DNA from: an uncultured Pelagibacteraceae bacterium
GTDB lineage: Bacteria > Pseudomonadota > Alphaproteobacteria > Pelagibacterales > Pelagibacteraceae
Direction of reading: 5' to 3'
Assembly: GCA_902627565.1 (NCBI GenBank)
Contig: CACOJM010000003.1
Location: 1-64,000 of the forward strand
DNA: 64,000 bases
The number at the start of each line of letters is the position of its first letter. Positions within the stretch are counted from its first letter, which is position 1. Position numbers and translations under genes: made by a program. Shown piece by piece: positions 18,696 through 28,684 of the stretch. The notes beneath the pieces were generated by a model. The model searched no databases. It was not told the origin of the DNA and was given only the letters and a program-made list of their open reading frames with translations.

Positions 18696-19768
18696 TGAAA
18701 ACTTATATAAAATTTTTAAGCAAAACTTACCTTAGTTCTTTTTTTTATGTACTACTTATAATGTTCAGTTTAATATTTATTCTAAATTTACTCAGTGAAC
18801 TAGATTTTTTTAAAAATGAAAATGTCAATAATTTTTTTCCTGTTTACCTCTCTCTTTTAAACTCACCAACACTAATTTTTGAAATGTTTCCATTTATTTT
18901 TTTAATTTCAACACAACTATTTTTTATCAATCTCTTCCAAAATAATGAATTAAATATTTTTAAATACTCTGGTCTCAAAAATTCAAAAATTTTAATTATT
19001 ATAAGTATTATTAGTTTTATCCTAGGTATTTTAATAATTTCTATTTTTTATAATTTATCGTCAAATTTAAAAAATTTTTATTTAGATCTCAAAACTAATT
19101 ATACTAAGGATGGAAAATATCTTGCTGTAATTACAAAGAATGGACTTTGGATTAAAGATTTGGTCGACGATAAAATCTTAATTATACATGCAGAAAAAAT
19201 TAATCAAAATTATCTAATCGATGCTTATATCTCAGAGTTTAATAAAGATTTTGAAATTATCAGAAATATCGTAGGATCAAAAATTGATGTTTCAAATAAA
19301 AAATGGAAAATTTTTGATGCAGAAATTTTTGAAAATAATGAAAAAAAAAATTACAGTAATTTAGATATCAAAACTAATTTTGATTACCAAATAATCCAAA
19401 ATTTATTTTCTAATTTATCCTCATTATCGCTTATAGAATTAATAGAATTAAGAAAAAATTATAAATCTTTAAATTATTCTCTAATTGAAATAGATATTCA
19501 ATTACTTAAGCTCGCTACTTTTCCTATTTATCTTGTATTAATGACAATATTTTCAAGTATTATAATGCTAAGTACTAGAGAATTTAAAAGTTCAATTTTA
19601 AAAATATCATTGGGTCTATTTTTTTCAGTTATCATCTATTATCTATTTAATTTTTTTAATGTTCTTGGAAAAACAGAAAAAATCAACCTATTGAGCTCAA
19701 CAATAATACCTTTAGTACTTTTAACTCTAACAAACTCGATAATAATTAAAAAATTTAATGAAAAATAA
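18695..19768 (+). CDS. lptG: LPS export permease LptG
   Basis: Partner of LptF in the LPS ABC exporter. The 357-residue protein again shows three N-terminal membrane segments, a periplasmic domain (about 120-255) and three C-terminal segments. LptF and LptG are hard to tell apart at this divergence; the assignment follows the usual lptF-lptG order. Its end overlaps lptD by 11 bp, and the coupled lptFGD order points to a functioning LPS or lipid A-type outer membrane. Confidence 0.88.
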   Translation: MKTYIKFLSKTYLSSFFYVLLIMFSLIFILNLLSELDFFKNENVNNFFPVYLSLLNSPTLIFEMFPFIFLISTQLFFINLFQNNELNIFKYSGLKNSKILIIISIISFILGILIISIFYNLSSNLKNFYLDLKTNYTKDGKYLAVITKNGLWIKDLVDDKILIIHAEKINQNYLIDAYISEFNKDFEIIRNIVGSKIDVSNKKWKIFDAEIFENNEKKNYSNLDIKTNFDYQIIQNLFSNLSSLSLIELIELRKNYKSLNYSLIEIDIQLLKLATFPIYLVLMTIFSSIIMLSTREFKSSILKISLGLFFSVIIYYLFNFFNVLGKTEKINLLSSTIIPLVLLTLTNSIIIKKFNEK

Positions 19769-22193
19769 GCTTATAATAATTCTTTTAATTTGTTTTTTTA
19801 ATTTTTTCTTAGCAAAGAATGTTTTTGCTAATGAACAGTTTAATTTTAAAGTATCAGAAATTGAAATTCTTGAAGAAGGAAATAAGATAGTTGGCTCTAA
19901 AAGAGGAACAATATCTACAAATGATGGTATCGTAATTAGTGCTAATAATTTCATATACTTAAAAACTAAAAATATTCTGAGTGCTAATGGAAATGTAATA
20001 ATTGAAGATAAAACTAATAATTATAAATTCTACTCAGAAAAAATTACATATGAAAAAAATAATGAAATCATTTTCACTGATGGTGATACAACAAGTAAAA
20101 TTTATTCTAGGTATGATTTTATTTCAAAAGATACTATTTTTTTAAGAAATGAAAAAATTTTAAAATCTGACAACACAACAAAGATAATTGATAATGAAAA
20201 TAAGACCTTATATGAATTGAGAAAATTTAATTTTGTAATCGATAAAGAAGTTTTAAAAGGTGAAAAAATTTTAGTAACCTCAAATTATAATTTACCGCAA
20301 AATGATAAATTATATTTTGAAAATGGTATATTTGATCTAAAAAATAAAAGTTTTGTTGCAAAAGATATAGAAGTAAAACTTAAAAAAGATATTTTTGATA
20401 ATTTAGATAATGATCCCAGACTAAAAGGTTTATCTGCAGTTGGGAAAGGGAAAATTACTGAGATTAAAAAAGGCGTTTTTACAAGTTGTAAAAAAAATGA
20501 TGATTGTCCACCGTGGGTTATTACTGCTAAAAAAATTAAACATGATAGAGAAAAAAAACAATTAATATATGAGGGGGCTTTATTAAAAATTTACAATATT
20601 CCAGTTCTATATTTTCCAAAATTTTTTCATCCAGATCCGTCAGTAAATAGACAATCTGGTTTATTAAAACCTCGACTTAATAATTCTAATATCTTGGGTT
20701 CATCTTTTTCTTTACCTTATTATCACGTAATTTCAGATAATAAAGATTTCACATTCAGACCAACATTTTTTGACAGTAATATCAAAATGTTACAAAATGA
20801 ATATAGGCAAGAAAACAAAAATTCATCTTTGATTGTAGATTTTGGATATACAGATGGTTATGAATCATCTTTATCAAATAAGAAAAATAGTATTAGTCAC
20901 TTGTTTGCAAATTTTAATGCTGACCTTGCTTTAGAGAATTTTTCTAATAGTAATTTTTTTCTGTCTATTAAAAAAATTTCAAATGATACTTACCTAAAAG
21001 TTTTTGATGGAAACATATTTAAAAGTGATATAACGCCAAAAGACAATAATTTGCTAGAATCTGAAGCCAAATTGATCCTAAATCATGATGATTTTAGTTT
21101 AACTACTGGTTTTCAATCTTTTGAGAACTTAACTCTTTTAAGCTCTGATAGATATCAATTTATCTTTCCATATTATGATTTTGATAAACAAATATTTAAA
21201 GATTATGATAAAGGATCAATAAACTTTTATTCCAGTGGAAGTAATGAATTAAACAATACTAACAATCTTAAGACAGTAATTACTAACAATGTAAACTACA
21301 ATAGTTCAGATATCATTTCAAATAATGGTTTCAAAAGTTCTTATAATTTTTATCTTAAAAATCTTAATACTGTTGCAAAAAATGATAATAAATACAAATC
21401 TAGTCCACAAATGGAACTAATGAGTATACTTGAGTTAAATACCAGTCTTCCATTGATAAATCAAAATAATTCAAGCATAAATTATTTTACTCCAAAAGCT
21501 TCTATTAGATTTAATCCTGGAGATATGAAAAATCATTCCTCAAGTGACAGATCGGTAAATGTAGATGGGATTTTTGATATTAATAGGTTAGCGTTAGATG
21601 ACTCTTTTGAGGAAGGGAAGTCATTAACACTAGGTCTTGAATACAAAAAAACAAAACTTTCTGATATAAATAGATATTTTGAAGCAAAAATTGCAACCAT
21701 TTATAGAGATAAAAATGAAGACTTCATTCCTACATCAAGTGGAATTAACAATAAAAATACCAATTTTTTTGGGACTATATCAAATAATTTTTTTGATATT
21801 GGTTCAATATCTTATGATTTCATCATTGATAATAATTTGAATAATTTTGAATACAACTCAATAAACACTTCGTTAAATTATAAAAATTTTAATACTACTT
21901 TTAATTTCATAGAAGAAAATGGAATTGTTGGAGATACGAACACATTAGAAAATACTACAACTTATAAATTTGATGATCAAAATTATTTATCATTTAATAC
22001 AAGAAGAAACAGAAAAATTAATTTAACAGAATATTATAATTTAATTTATGAATATAAAAATGATTGTTTAGTTGCTGGAATAAAATATAATAAATCATAT
22101 TATGAGGATCGAGATCTAAAACCTTCAGAAAACTTACTATTTACAATAACATTAAGTCCATTAACAAGTTTTGAACAAAAAGTAGATCAGTAA
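19758..22193 (+). CDS. lptD: LPS-assembly outer-membrane protein LptD
   Basis: Outer-membrane translocon that inserts LPS in the outer leaflet. The 811-residue protein has a signal peptide (about 1-25), an OstA/LptA-like N-terminal domain (about 30-170) and a long Asn/Asp-rich beta-barrel region. A cysteine pair is visible in FTSCKKNDDCPPW with another in NDCLVAG near the C-terminus; LptD maturation depends on such disulfides. It sits between lptG and surA, the LptD chaperone. Confidence 0.9.
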   Translation: MKNKLIIILLICFFNFFLAKNVFANEQFNFKVSEIEILEEGNKIVGSKRGTISTNDGIVISANNFIYLKTKNILSANGNVIIEDKTNNYKFYSEKITYEKNNEIIFTDGDTTSKIYSRYDFISKDTIFLRNEKILKSDNTTKIIDNENKTLYELRKFNFVIDKEVLKGEKILVTSNYNLPQNDKLYFENGIFDLKNKSFVAKDIEVKLKKDIFDNLDNDPRLKGLSAVGKGKITEIKKGVFTSCKKNDDCPPWVITAKKIKHDREKKQLIYEGALLKIYNIPVLYFPKFFHPDPSVNRQSGLLKPRLNNSNILGSSFSLPYYHVISDNKDFTFRPTFFDSNIKMLQNEYRQENKNSSLIVDFGYTDGYESSLSNKKNSISHLFANFNADLALENFSNSNFFLSIKKISNDTYLKVFDGNIFKSDITPKDNNLLESEAKLILNHDDFSLTTGFQSFENLTLLSSDRYQFIFPYYDFDKQIFKDYDKGSINFYSSGSNELNNTNNLKTVITNNVNYNSSDIISNNGFKSSYNFYLKNLNTVAKNDNKYKSSPQMELMSILELNTSLPLINQNNSSINYFTPKASIRFNPGDMKNHSSSDRSVNVDGIFDINRLALDDSFEEGKSLTLGLEYKKTKLSDINRYFEAKIATIYRDKNEDFIPTSSGINNKNTNFFGTISNNFFDIGSISYDFIIDNNLNNFEYNSINTSLNYKNFNTTFNFIEENGIVGDTNTLENTTTYKFDDQNYLSFNTRRNRKINLTEYYNLIYEYKNDCLVAGIKYNKSYYEDRDLKPSENLLFTITLSPLTSFEQKVDQ

Positions 22194-22205
22194 TGAAGAA
22201 TTAAC

Positions 22206-23123
22206 ATGAAACTAAGAATAATCTTATTTATTTTTTTGCTCTTTTATAATAATTTTGTTTTTTCAAATGAGAATAAAATCCTTTTTAAAATTGAAAATGA
22301 AATTATAACTTCATTAGATATCTTGAATGAATTAAGATATATTGATTCTGTCAATAATAATTTTCAAGATATTCAAAAAAATAAAAAAATTCAAATAGCA
22401 AAAAATGCACTTATTAAAGATAAGATAAAAATAATTGCATTATCAACAATTGTAAAAAAAATTGAATTAAGTGAAGAAGATTTTAGAAGAATTGCAATTT
22501 CAAACTACTCAAATATGGGAATTGCAAACTATGAGCAATTGATTAATCATTTAAATCAATTCAATGTAGATATTAAATTTTTAAGAAAAAAAATTTCAAT
22601 ATCATCGGTTTGGAATCAATACATTTACGATAGATACGTTCAGAATATCAAAATAGATATCAACCAAATTAAAAAAGATATTTTATCTAATAATAAACAA
22701 AATGAATTTTTTTTGTCTGAAATAGTTTTTAATTTGGAAAAGAATGAGAATCTTAATGAAAAATTTGAGTTAATTAAAAAATCAATTATGAATGATGGGT
22801 TTAAAAATTCAGCATTGACACATAGTATTTCTGAAACATCAACTTTTGGTGGTGAGCTTGGATGGGTAAAAGAAAACTCAATAAATTCAGAAATTTTAAT
22901 AAAAATTAATAATTTAGAAATTAATGAATATACTGATCCAATTACAATACCAGGTGGTTTTTTAATTTTAAAAAAAATTGATATAAGAGAAACTAAAAAA
23001 GAAATTAATCTTGAAAAAGAATTAGAACAAATAATTAAAATTAAAACTAATGAACAATTAAATCAGTTTTCAAATTTATTTCTCAATAAAATAAAGAAAG
23101 ATATAATTATAAATGAACTCTAA
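22206..23123 (+). CDS. surA: SurA-type periplasmic chaperone and peptidyl-prolyl isomerase
   Basis: Helps fold outer-membrane proteins such as LptD. The 305-residue protein has a signal peptide (about 1-20), an N-terminal SurA chaperone domain and one parvulin-like domain (about 165-265). That domain has the glycine-rich STFGGELGWV and the DPITIPGGFLILKKID strand. E. coli SurA has two parvulin domains; a single one is common in small alphaproteobacterial versions. It overlaps pdxA by 11 bp. Confidence 0.85.
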   Translation: MKLRIILFIFLLFYNNFVFSNENKILFKIENEIITSLDILNELRYIDSVNNNFQDIQKNKKIQIAKNALIKDKIKIIALSTIVKKIELSEEDFRRIAISNYSNMGIANYEQLINHLNQFNVDIKFLRKKISISSVWNQYIYDRYVQNIKIDINQIKKDILSNNKQNEFFLSEIVFNLEKNENLNEKFELIKKSIMNDGFKNSALTHSISETSTFGGELGWVKENSINSEILIKINNLEINEYTDPITIPGGFLILKKIDIRETKKEINLEKELEQIIKIKTNEQLNQFSNLFLNKIKKDIIINEL

Positions 23124-24081
23124 ACCAATTTTATTAGTTGCTGGAGAACCTAATAGCATATTTTTAGAAATTCTATTCAAAACTTACAGAAGAAAAAAAA
23201 TTAAAAAACCATTAATTCTTATTTGTTCTTATAAATTATTAATCCTACAAATGAAAAAGCTTAGGTATAAAAAAAGAATTAAGATAATTGATATAAAAAA
23301 AATTAAAAAATATAAATTAGACAATAAATTTATTAATTTAATTGATGTGAAATATCAGCAAAAAAAGGCTTTTGAGAAAATATCTTCCAAATCAAATAAT
23401 TATATAGAAAATTGTTTTAAAACGGCAATCAAATTAATTAACCTTGGAATTGTGAATAATCTTATTAATGGGCCAATTTCTAAAAAATATTTTCTTAGAA
23501 ATAAATTTTTAGGAATTACAGAATTTCTTGCAAAAAAATCTAATAAGAAAAATATTGCTATGTTAATTTTTAACAAGGAATTATCAGTCTGCCCAATAAC
23601 AACTCATCTTCCAGTTAAAAAAGTTTCAAAAAAAATAAATAAATCAATAATATTTGAAAAAATTATCTTAATTGACAATTTTTATAAAAAATATTTTGGA
23701 TATAAACCCAAAATAGCAATTACTGGTCTAAATCCACATTGTGAAAGTATTGAAAGATTCAATGAAGATAAAAGAATTTTAGAGCCAGCGATTAGAAGTC
23801 TTTTAAAAAGAAAATATCGAGTATCTGGTCCTTTTTCAGCAGATACAATTTTTTTAAAAAAAAATAGAATTAAATTTAATGTTATTGTCGGGATGTACCA
23901 CGACCAGGTCTTAACACCAATAAAGACCCTATTTGAATATGATGCCATTAATATTACACTAGGATTGCCATATATAAGAATTTCGCCAGATCATGGTCCT
24001 AATGAAAAAATGCTAGGTAGAAACTTATCTAATCCCTTGAGTTTAATCAAAGCAATAAATTTCTTAGAGAATATAAAGTGA
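23113..24081 (+). CDS. pdxA: 4-hydroxythreonine-4-phosphate dehydrogenase
   Basis: NAD-dependent, metal-requiring step of the DXP-dependent pyridoxal phosphate pathway. The 322-residue protein has the metal-binding histidine in TTHLPVKKV, AITGLNPHCES and the conserved GMYHDQVLTPIKTL. Compared with E. coli the N-terminal half is strongly lysine-substituted. The surA-pdxA-rsmA order is classical. The ORF ends in the GTGA that starts rsmA. Confidence 0.93.
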   Translation: MNSKPILLVAGEPNSIFLEILFKTYRRKKIKKPLILICSYKLLILQMKKLRYKKRIKIIDIKKIKKYKLDNKFINLIDVKYQQKKAFEKISSKSNNYIENCFKTAIKLINLGIVNNLINGPISKKYFLRNKFLGITEFLAKKSNKKNIAMLIFNKELSVCPITTHLPVKKVSKKINKSIIFEKIILIDNFYKKYFGYKPKIAITGLNPHCESIERFNEDKRILEPAIRSLLKRKYRVSGPFSADTIFLKKNRIKFNVIVGMYHDQVLTPIKTLFEYDAINITLGLPYIRISPDHGPNEKMLGRNLSNPLSLIKAINFLENIK

Positions 24082-24860
24082 TTAAAGCAAAAAAAAGTTT
24101 GGGTCAAAACTTTTTAGAGGATAGAAATATTATTAAGAAAATAATTGATACAACAGTAATAAGAGATGAAACTATTCTTGAGATAGGACCAGGCACCGGA
24201 AATTTAACAGAATATATTTTAAAAAAAAATCCAAAGGAATTATTTGTAATTGAAAAAGATAACAATCTTACTTTGATTTTGGAACAGAAATTTAAAGATA
24301 AAATAAAAATAATTAATGATGATATTCTTAAGGTTAATGAGAAAGAAATTACAAAAGATAAACTAATAGTTTTTGGTAATTTGCCCTATAATATTTCTAC
24401 AGAAATATTATGTAAATGGATAATTAATTTAAATAATGAACTATTTTGGTTTAAAAGTCTTATATTAATGTTTCAAAAAGAAGTAGCAGATAGAATTATC
24501 TCAAAAATGAATTCATCACATTATGGAAGATTATCTGTCTTAGCAAATTGGAGACTTAGAATTGAAAAAGTTTTTGATATTAAACCTTCATGTTTTTACC
24601 CAAAACCAAAAGTTGATAGTTCATTGTTAATTTTTAAACCTAAAAAAAGTTTTTTAAAAATTAAGGATGCAAAAAACCTGGAAAAAATTACAAGAGTATT
24701 TTTTAATCATAGAAGAAAAATGATTAAAAAGCCTTACAACTTTTTATTTGATGGGAATCAGAGAATACAAGAAAAATTAAATTTGGACTTAAGTTTAAGA
24801 CCACAAAATTTGAATATTGAAACTTATTGTAATTTGGCAAAAGAATACGAAAATTTATGA
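24078..24860 (+). CDS. rsmA: 16S rRNA dimethyladenosine transferase (KsgA)
   Basis: Dimethylates two adjacent adenines in helix 45 of 16S rRNA with SAM. The 260-residue protein starts at GTG 24078 with [11 protein letters not shown]. The SAM motif is [15 protein letters not shown], and the catalytic NLPYNIS follows. Its GTG overlaps the pdxA stop (GTGA), so it is the last gene of the lpt-surA-pdxA unit. Its end overlaps the convergent gmk gene by 6 bp. Confidence 0.96.
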   Translation: MIKAKKSLGQNFLEDRNIIKKIIDTTVIRDETILEIGPGTGNLTEYILKKNPKELFVIEKDNNLTLILEQKFKDKIKIINDDILKVNEKEITKDKLIVFGNLPYNISTEILCKWIINLNNELFWFKSLILMFQKEVADRIISKMNSSHYGRLSVLANWRLRIEKVFDIKPSCFYPKPKVDSSLLIFKPKKSFLKIKDAKNLEKITRVFFNHRRKMIKKPYNFLFDGNQRIQEKLNLDLSLRPQNLNIETYCNLAKEYENL

Positions 24861-25487
24861 TGTCAATTTTTCAACATGATTTCTTATAAATTCAATATCA
24901 TAATCTTTTGAACCATTATCTAATTCTGCATTAATTAAATTGAGAATTTTAGAATAACAATTATCTAAGTTGTCATTTATGACAACATAATCGTAATTTA
25001 TCCAATGTAAAACATCTCTATTAAATTGATTCATTCTTTCTTCTACCATTAATTTATCATTCATATGTCTGCTTGTAAGTCTATCAAATAGAACCTCTTT
25101 GCTTGGTGGTAAGATAAAAAAAGTAATAAGTTTATAATCAAGTTTTTTATTTTTGATTTGATCAGCCCCTTGCCAATCTATATCAAATAATACATTTTTA
25201 CCTTTATTCAGCTTATCAATTACAGGAGTTCTTGTGGTTCCATAAAGGTTCTTAAAAACTTTGGCATATTCGAGAAATTCCTCATTTTTAATTAGTCTTT
25301 TAAATTCAAACTCATCAACAAAATAATAATCTTTGTTTGGAGTTTCATTTTTTCTTGGTTGTCGTGTTGTATGAGAAATAGAAATTTCAAAATTAGGTTG
25401 TTTTGATAATAAGCCAACCAAAGTTGTTTTACCTGCTCCGGATGGAGAGGATAAAATAATCATAACCCCATCATTTGCTGTGGGCAT
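24855..25487 (-). CDS. gmk: Guanylate kinase
   Basis: Phosphorylates GMP to GDP. The 210-residue protein has the P-loop [11 protein letters not shown] (about 13-23), the GMP-binding [12 protein letters not shown] and [10 protein letters not shown], and [11 protein letters not shown]. Translation may begin at the first ATG (25487) or at the internal ATG at codon 9; the first is kept. It follows acpP by 7 bp and is probably in the same transcript. Confidence 0.95.
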   Translation of the reverse strand: MPTANDGVMIILSSPSGAGKTTLVGLLSKQPNFEISISHTTRQPRKNETPNKDYYFVDEFEFKRLIKNEEFLEYAKVFKNLYGTTRTPVIDKLNKGKNVLFDIDWQGADQIKNKKLDYKLITFFILPPSKEVLFDRLTSRHMNDKLMVEERMNQFNRDVLHWINYDYVVINDNLDNCYSKILNLINAELDNGSKDYDIEFIRNHVEKLTS

Positions 25488-25494
25488 CTAAATA

Positions 25495-25734
25495 TTAATT
25501 TGCTTTTCCTTCAATAAATTTAACAGCATCACCTACTGTTAAAATTTTTTCAGCTTCACTATCAGAAATTTCTGAACCAAATTCTTCCTCAAATGCCATA
25601 ACTAATTCAACAGTATCTAAACTATCTGCACCTAAATCATCTATAAAACTAGATTCTTCAGTAACTTTGGCCTCATCTATTCCTAAATGATCTGCTACTA
25701 TTTTTTTTACTTTACTTGAAACATCTTCTGACAT
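25495..25734 (-). CDS. acpP: Acyl carrier protein
   Basis: Carries the growing acyl chain in type II fatty-acid synthesis. The 79-residue acidic protein has the phosphopantetheine serine in [12 protein letters not shown] (Ser 38). It is preceded by AAGGATC for ribosome binding and by its own promoter, whose -35 overlaps the fabG stop. The fabD-fabG-acpP order is standard. The protein keeps near-consensus sequence despite the AT drift of its neighbours. Confidence 0.98.
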   Translation of the reverse strand: MSEDVSSKVKKIVADHLGIDEAKVTEESSFIDDLGADSLDTVELVMAFEEEFGSEISDSEAEKILTVGDAVKFIEGKAN

Positions 25735-25757
25735 ATTGATCCTTTATTGTTTTAACT

Positions 25758-25786
25758 GTTATTAGTTTAAAAACTTGTTTTGTCAA
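25758..25786 (-). promoter_or_regulatory. acpP promoter with the -35 built on the fabG stop codon
   Basis: TTGACA (25786-25781) and AATAAC (25763-25758) are 17 bp apart on the minus strand, 24 nt before the acpP ATG. The fabG TGA stop (25785-25783) lies within the TTGACA. A separate promoter fits the high demand for ACP. Confidence 0.6.
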
Positions 25787-26520
25787 GCCATATACATACC
25801 ACCGTTGACATGTAATGTTTCTCCATTAATATAATTTGATTGATCTGATGCCAAAAAAATAACAGCATTTGCTATATCTTCAGGCTCTCCTAATCTGGAA
25901 GATGGAATTTTCGATATAATTGCCTCTTTAAACTTATCATCTAATTTATCAGTCATAGCTGTTTTGATAAAACCAGGTGAAATACAATTAATATTTATAT
26001 TCTTTTTTGCATATTCTATTGCTAAACTCTTAGACATTGCAATAATTCCAGCCTTAGATGCTGTATAATTGGCCTGACCCACGTTACCAGTATGCCCAAC
26101 TACAGAAGTTATATTTATAACTTTTCCTGATTTATTTTTTAACATTTTTTTAATTGAGTACTTACTTAATAAAAATGTTGATGTTAAATTAATGTCAATT
26201 ACTTTTTTCCATTCATCAAGACTCATCCTAATTGCAAGATTATCTTGTGTTATACCTGCATTATTAATAATACAATTCAAATTTCCCCCAAGTTCTTGAG
26301 AAGCATTTTCTATGAATTCTTCTATTTTATCACTAAGTGAGATATCAAACTTTAATATTTTTATATTTTTATATTTTGATTTTAATTCCTGAAGTTTTTC
26401 TAATTTTGTACCTGAAGCCAATATATTTGCCCCATTCTCGTGAAGTTTTTTTACTATAGAATTACCAATTCCACCCGAAGCACCAGTAACAATGATATTT
26501 TTATTAATTAAATTATTCAT
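25783..26520 (-). CDS. fabG: 3-oxoacyl-ACP reductase
   Basis: NADPH-dependent reduction of beta-ketoacyl-ACP. The 245-residue classical SDR has the cofactor motif TGASGGIGNSI (about 13-23), NNAGIT, the catalytic Ser in NITSVVGHTGN and YTASKAG (Tyr-x3-Lys), then SPGFIKTAMT. It ends in a hydrophobic GGMYMA. It overlaps fabD by 4 bp and lies between fabD and acpP. Confidence 0.96.
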   Translation of the reverse strand: MNNLINKNIIVTGASGGIGNSIVKKLHENGANILASGTKLEKLQELKSKYKNIKILKFDISLSDKIEEFIENASQELGGNLNCIINNAGITQDNLAIRMSLDEWKKVIDINLTSTFLLSKYSIKKMLKNKSGKVINITSVVGHTGNVGQANYTASKAGIIAMSKSLAIEYAKKNININCISPGFIKTAMTDKLDDKFKEAIISKIPSSRLGEPEDIANAVIFLASDQSNYINGETLHVNGGMYMA

Positions 26521-27443
26521 ATTATCAACTGTTTTATATCACTCTCATTATTTATTGTATCAATTTTTACATTTTTATTAATTCTTTTTACCAATCCAGA
26601 TAAAACTTTTCCGGGTCCTATTTCAATAAAATGATTAACACCTTGATTAACCATATTCATTATACTTTCTCTCCATCTTACCCTATTTTCAATTTGTTCA
26701 ATTAACAATCTTTTTAATTCCTCTTTATCTGAAATTTCATTTGCAGTAACATTAGAAATAAGTTTCATTTCTGAGTCTTGAAAGCTTGTTTTTTCAATTT
26801 CTTTTTTCATTATCTCTGTTGCATTTTTCATTAATTTACAATGAAATGGTGCACTTACAGGTAACTTAATATTCTTAATATTATTTGATTTTAAAATTTC
26901 AATCAATTTTTCTAAATCATTTTTTTTTCCACTTAAAACTATTTGACCTTCTGAATTATCATTAGCAATCTCCACAGAAAAGTTATCTTGATTTTCTGAA
27001 ATAATTTTTTCTATAATTTCAACGGTTGAGCCTAATATTGCCAACATTCCACCCTCTCCTTTCGGAACTGCATTTTGCATAGCACCACCTCTGATTTTCA
27101 AAAGTTTAATCGTCTCTGAAAAACTTAAGTACCCTGCAGATGATAATGCTGAATATTCTCCTAAAGAATGTCCAGAAAAATATTTAGCTTTTTTTAGATC
27201 AATATTAAACTCTACAGTTGCAACATGAAAAATTGAATAGCTTATTAAAAATATCGCTGGCTGGGTATTTATAGTTAAATTTAATTCATCTTTTGGACCT
27301 TCTAAAATAATTTTAGATAAATTTATTCCTAGAACATCATCAGCCTCTTTAAATAAATTCTTTACTAAATCATATTTGTCAAAAAAGTCTTTGCCCATGC
27401 CAACCAATTGAGAACCTTGACCTGGAAAAATTACTGAAAACAT
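26517..27443 (-). CDS. fabD: Malonyl-CoA:ACP transacylase
   Basis: Loads malonyl groups on ACP. The protein begins FSVIFPGQGSQLVGMG, has the nucleophile Ser in FSGHSLGEYSAL and the catalytic His in SAPFHCKLM (SAPFH motif). The open frame has a TTG one codon before, but ATG 27443 gives the standard N-terminus and 308 aa. It heads the fabD-fabG-acpP-gmk group and is divergent from rpsF. Confidence 0.95.
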   Translation of the reverse strand: MFSVIFPGQGSQLVGMGKDFFDKYDLVKNLFKEADDVLGINLSKIILEGPKDELNLTINTQPAIFLISYSIFHVATVEFNIDLKKAKYFSGHSLGEYSALSSAGYLSFSETIKLLKIRGGAMQNAVPKGEGGMLAILGSTVEIIEKIISENQDNFSVEIANDNSEGQIVLSGKKNDLEKLIEILKSNNIKNIKLPVSAPFHCKLMKNATEIMKKEIEKTSFQDSEMKLISNVTANEISDKEELKRLLIEQIENRVRWRESIMNMVNQGVNHFIEIGPGKVLSGLVKRINKNVKIDTINNESDIKQLII

Positions 27444-27491
27444 CAAAAAAAACCTATTTTATTATCCTTTTTGCTATTGTATTTGAAGTTT

Positions 27492-27497
27492 TATAAT
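27492..27497 (+). promoter_or_regulatory. -10 box for the rpsF-rpsR-rplI operon
   Basis: A perfect TATAAT lies 32 nt before the rpsF ATG. The -35 region 17 bp upstream (TTTTGC) is weak. It is the only consensus-like box in this 83-bp divergent gap on the plus strand. Confidence 0.4.
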
Positions 27498-27529
27498 AGT
27501 ATATCCTCATTTTTTATTAAAGAATTTAA

Positions 27530-27883
27530 ATGAATTTATACGAACATACAATTATAGCAAGGCAAGATGCTTCTCCAAGTGATGTCAAACAATTAACAGA
27601 AAAATATTCAAAAATTGTCGAAAAAAATGATGGTGAAATAGTTAAAACTGAAAATTGGGGTTTATTAAATCTTTCATATTTAATTAAAAAAAATAGAAAA
27701 GGCAGCTACATTCATTTTAAAATTAAGGGAAATGGTAAAGTAATTGATGAACTAGAAAAAAATGAGGCGATTGATAAAAAATTATTAAGATACCTAACAA
27801 TTAAAGTGAAAAAATTTGATTTAGATACAAATTATTTTTCTAAAAAAGAAATTAATGAAAAAAAAGAAGATTATAAAAATTGA
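27530..27883 (+). CDS. rpsF: 30S ribosomal protein S6
   Basis: A small-subunit protein that binds 16S rRNA together with S18. The 117-residue protein begins [12 protein letters not shown] and has the middle signature [22 protein letters not shown]. Its C-terminal tail is lysine-rich. The operon rpsF-rpsR-rplI is conserved across bacteria. Confidence 0.97.
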   Translation: MNLYEHTIIARQDASPSDVKQLTEKYSKIVEKNDGEIVKTENWGLLNLSYLIKKNRKGSYIHFKIKGNGKVIDELEKNEAIDKKLLRYLTIKVKKFDLDTNYFSKKEINEKKEDYKN

Positions 27884-27885
27884 TT

Positions 27886-28158
27886 ATGCCCAAAAGACAG
27901 AATAGTAATAAAAGAAATAAACAAAGTAACTTTGCTAAGCTAAGTATTTTTCAACCAAATAAATATAAATTTAAAAAAAGTTGCCCTCTTTCAATTAAAG
28001 GAGCTCCAAAGATAGATTATAAAAATATTAAACTATTAAAAAAATATGTTTCAGAAAATGGTAAGATTCTTCCATCAAGAGTAACTAATGTCAGTCAAAA
28101 AAAGCAAAGAGAATTATCTTTATCTATTAAAAGGGCTAGAAACCTAGCATTATTGTAA
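27886..28158 (+). CDS. rpsR: 30S ribosomal protein S18
   Basis: Partner of S6 on the platform of the 30S subunit. The start is ATG 27886, just after the rpsF TGA (27881-27883); an upstream TTG frame is not needed. The 90-residue basic protein contains the S18 core [28 protein letters not shown] and [17 protein letters not shown]. Confidence 0.96.
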   Translation: MPKRQNSNKRNKQSNFAKLSIFQPNKYKFKKSCPLSIKGAPKIDYKNIKLLKKYVSENGKILPSRVTNVSQKKQRELSLSIKRARNLALL

Positions 28159-28617
28159 ATGAAAGTTATATTATTAGAAAACCTAAAAAAAATTGGCTCA
28201 ATTGGTGAAATAATTGATGTAAAGAGAGGTTTTGCGAGAAATTTTTTAATTGCTAACAAAAAAGCTTTATATGCATCTAAAGAAAATATTTCAAGAGTTG
28301 AAAAAATTAAGACTGAACTTTCAAAAAAAGACAATGAAAGAAAGCTTGAAGCAAAAAAAATTGCGGAAAAAATAAATAAAAAAATATATAAAATTAAGAG
28401 ATTAAGTACAGAAACAAATGAATTGTATGGATCTGTAAAACCTACTGAGATTTCAAAATTAATTATTGAGTCAGAAAAAATTGAAATCAAACCTTCAATG
28501 ATACAACCAATCAAAGATATTAGATCGATAGGAAAATTTAAGGTAAAAATATCACTACACTCGGAAGTTGATGCAGAAATAATAATAGACGTTACATCAG
28601 CTGAAACTATTCAATAA
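28159..28617 (+). CDS. rplI: 50S ribosomal protein L9
   Basis: A large-subunit protein with two globular domains joined by a long helix. The N-terminal domain carries VILLENLKKIGSIGEIIDVKRGFARNFL, followed by the connecting helix (about 45-80, Lys/Glu-rich) and a C-terminal domain. It starts directly after the rpsR stop. A terminator-like hairpin follows. Confidence 0.97.
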   Translation: MKVILLENLKKIGSIGEIIDVKRGFARNFLIANKKALYASKENISRVEKIKTELSKKDNERKLEAKKIAEKINKKIYKIKRLSTETNELYGSVKPTEISKLIIESEKIEIKPSMIQPIKDIRSIGKFKVKISLHSEVDAEIIIDVTSAETIQ

Positions 28618-28624
28618 TTATACA

Positions 28625-28647
28625 ATCTTTTCCCCAAAGGTTTTTTT
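28625..28647 (+). terminator. Likely intrinsic terminator of the rpsF-rpsR-rplI operon
   Basis: ATCTTT (28625-28630), a TCCCC loop and AAAGGT (28636-28641) form a 6-bp stem with one G-U pair. A run of seven T bases follows. The stem is weak, but position and T-run fit a terminator between rplI and dnaB. Confidence 0.45.
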
Positions 28648-28670
28648 AAATTTTTCTACTAAAATTTTAG

Positions 28671-28676
28671 TATAAT
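28671..28676 (+). promoter_or_regulatory. -10 box of dnaB, implying a leaderless mRNA
   Basis: A perfect TATAAT ends 8 nt before the dnaB ATG. Transcription would begin about at the start codon, and no Shine-Dalgarno is present. No clear -35 is seen. Confidence 0.45.
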
Positions 28677-28684
28677 TTACTCTA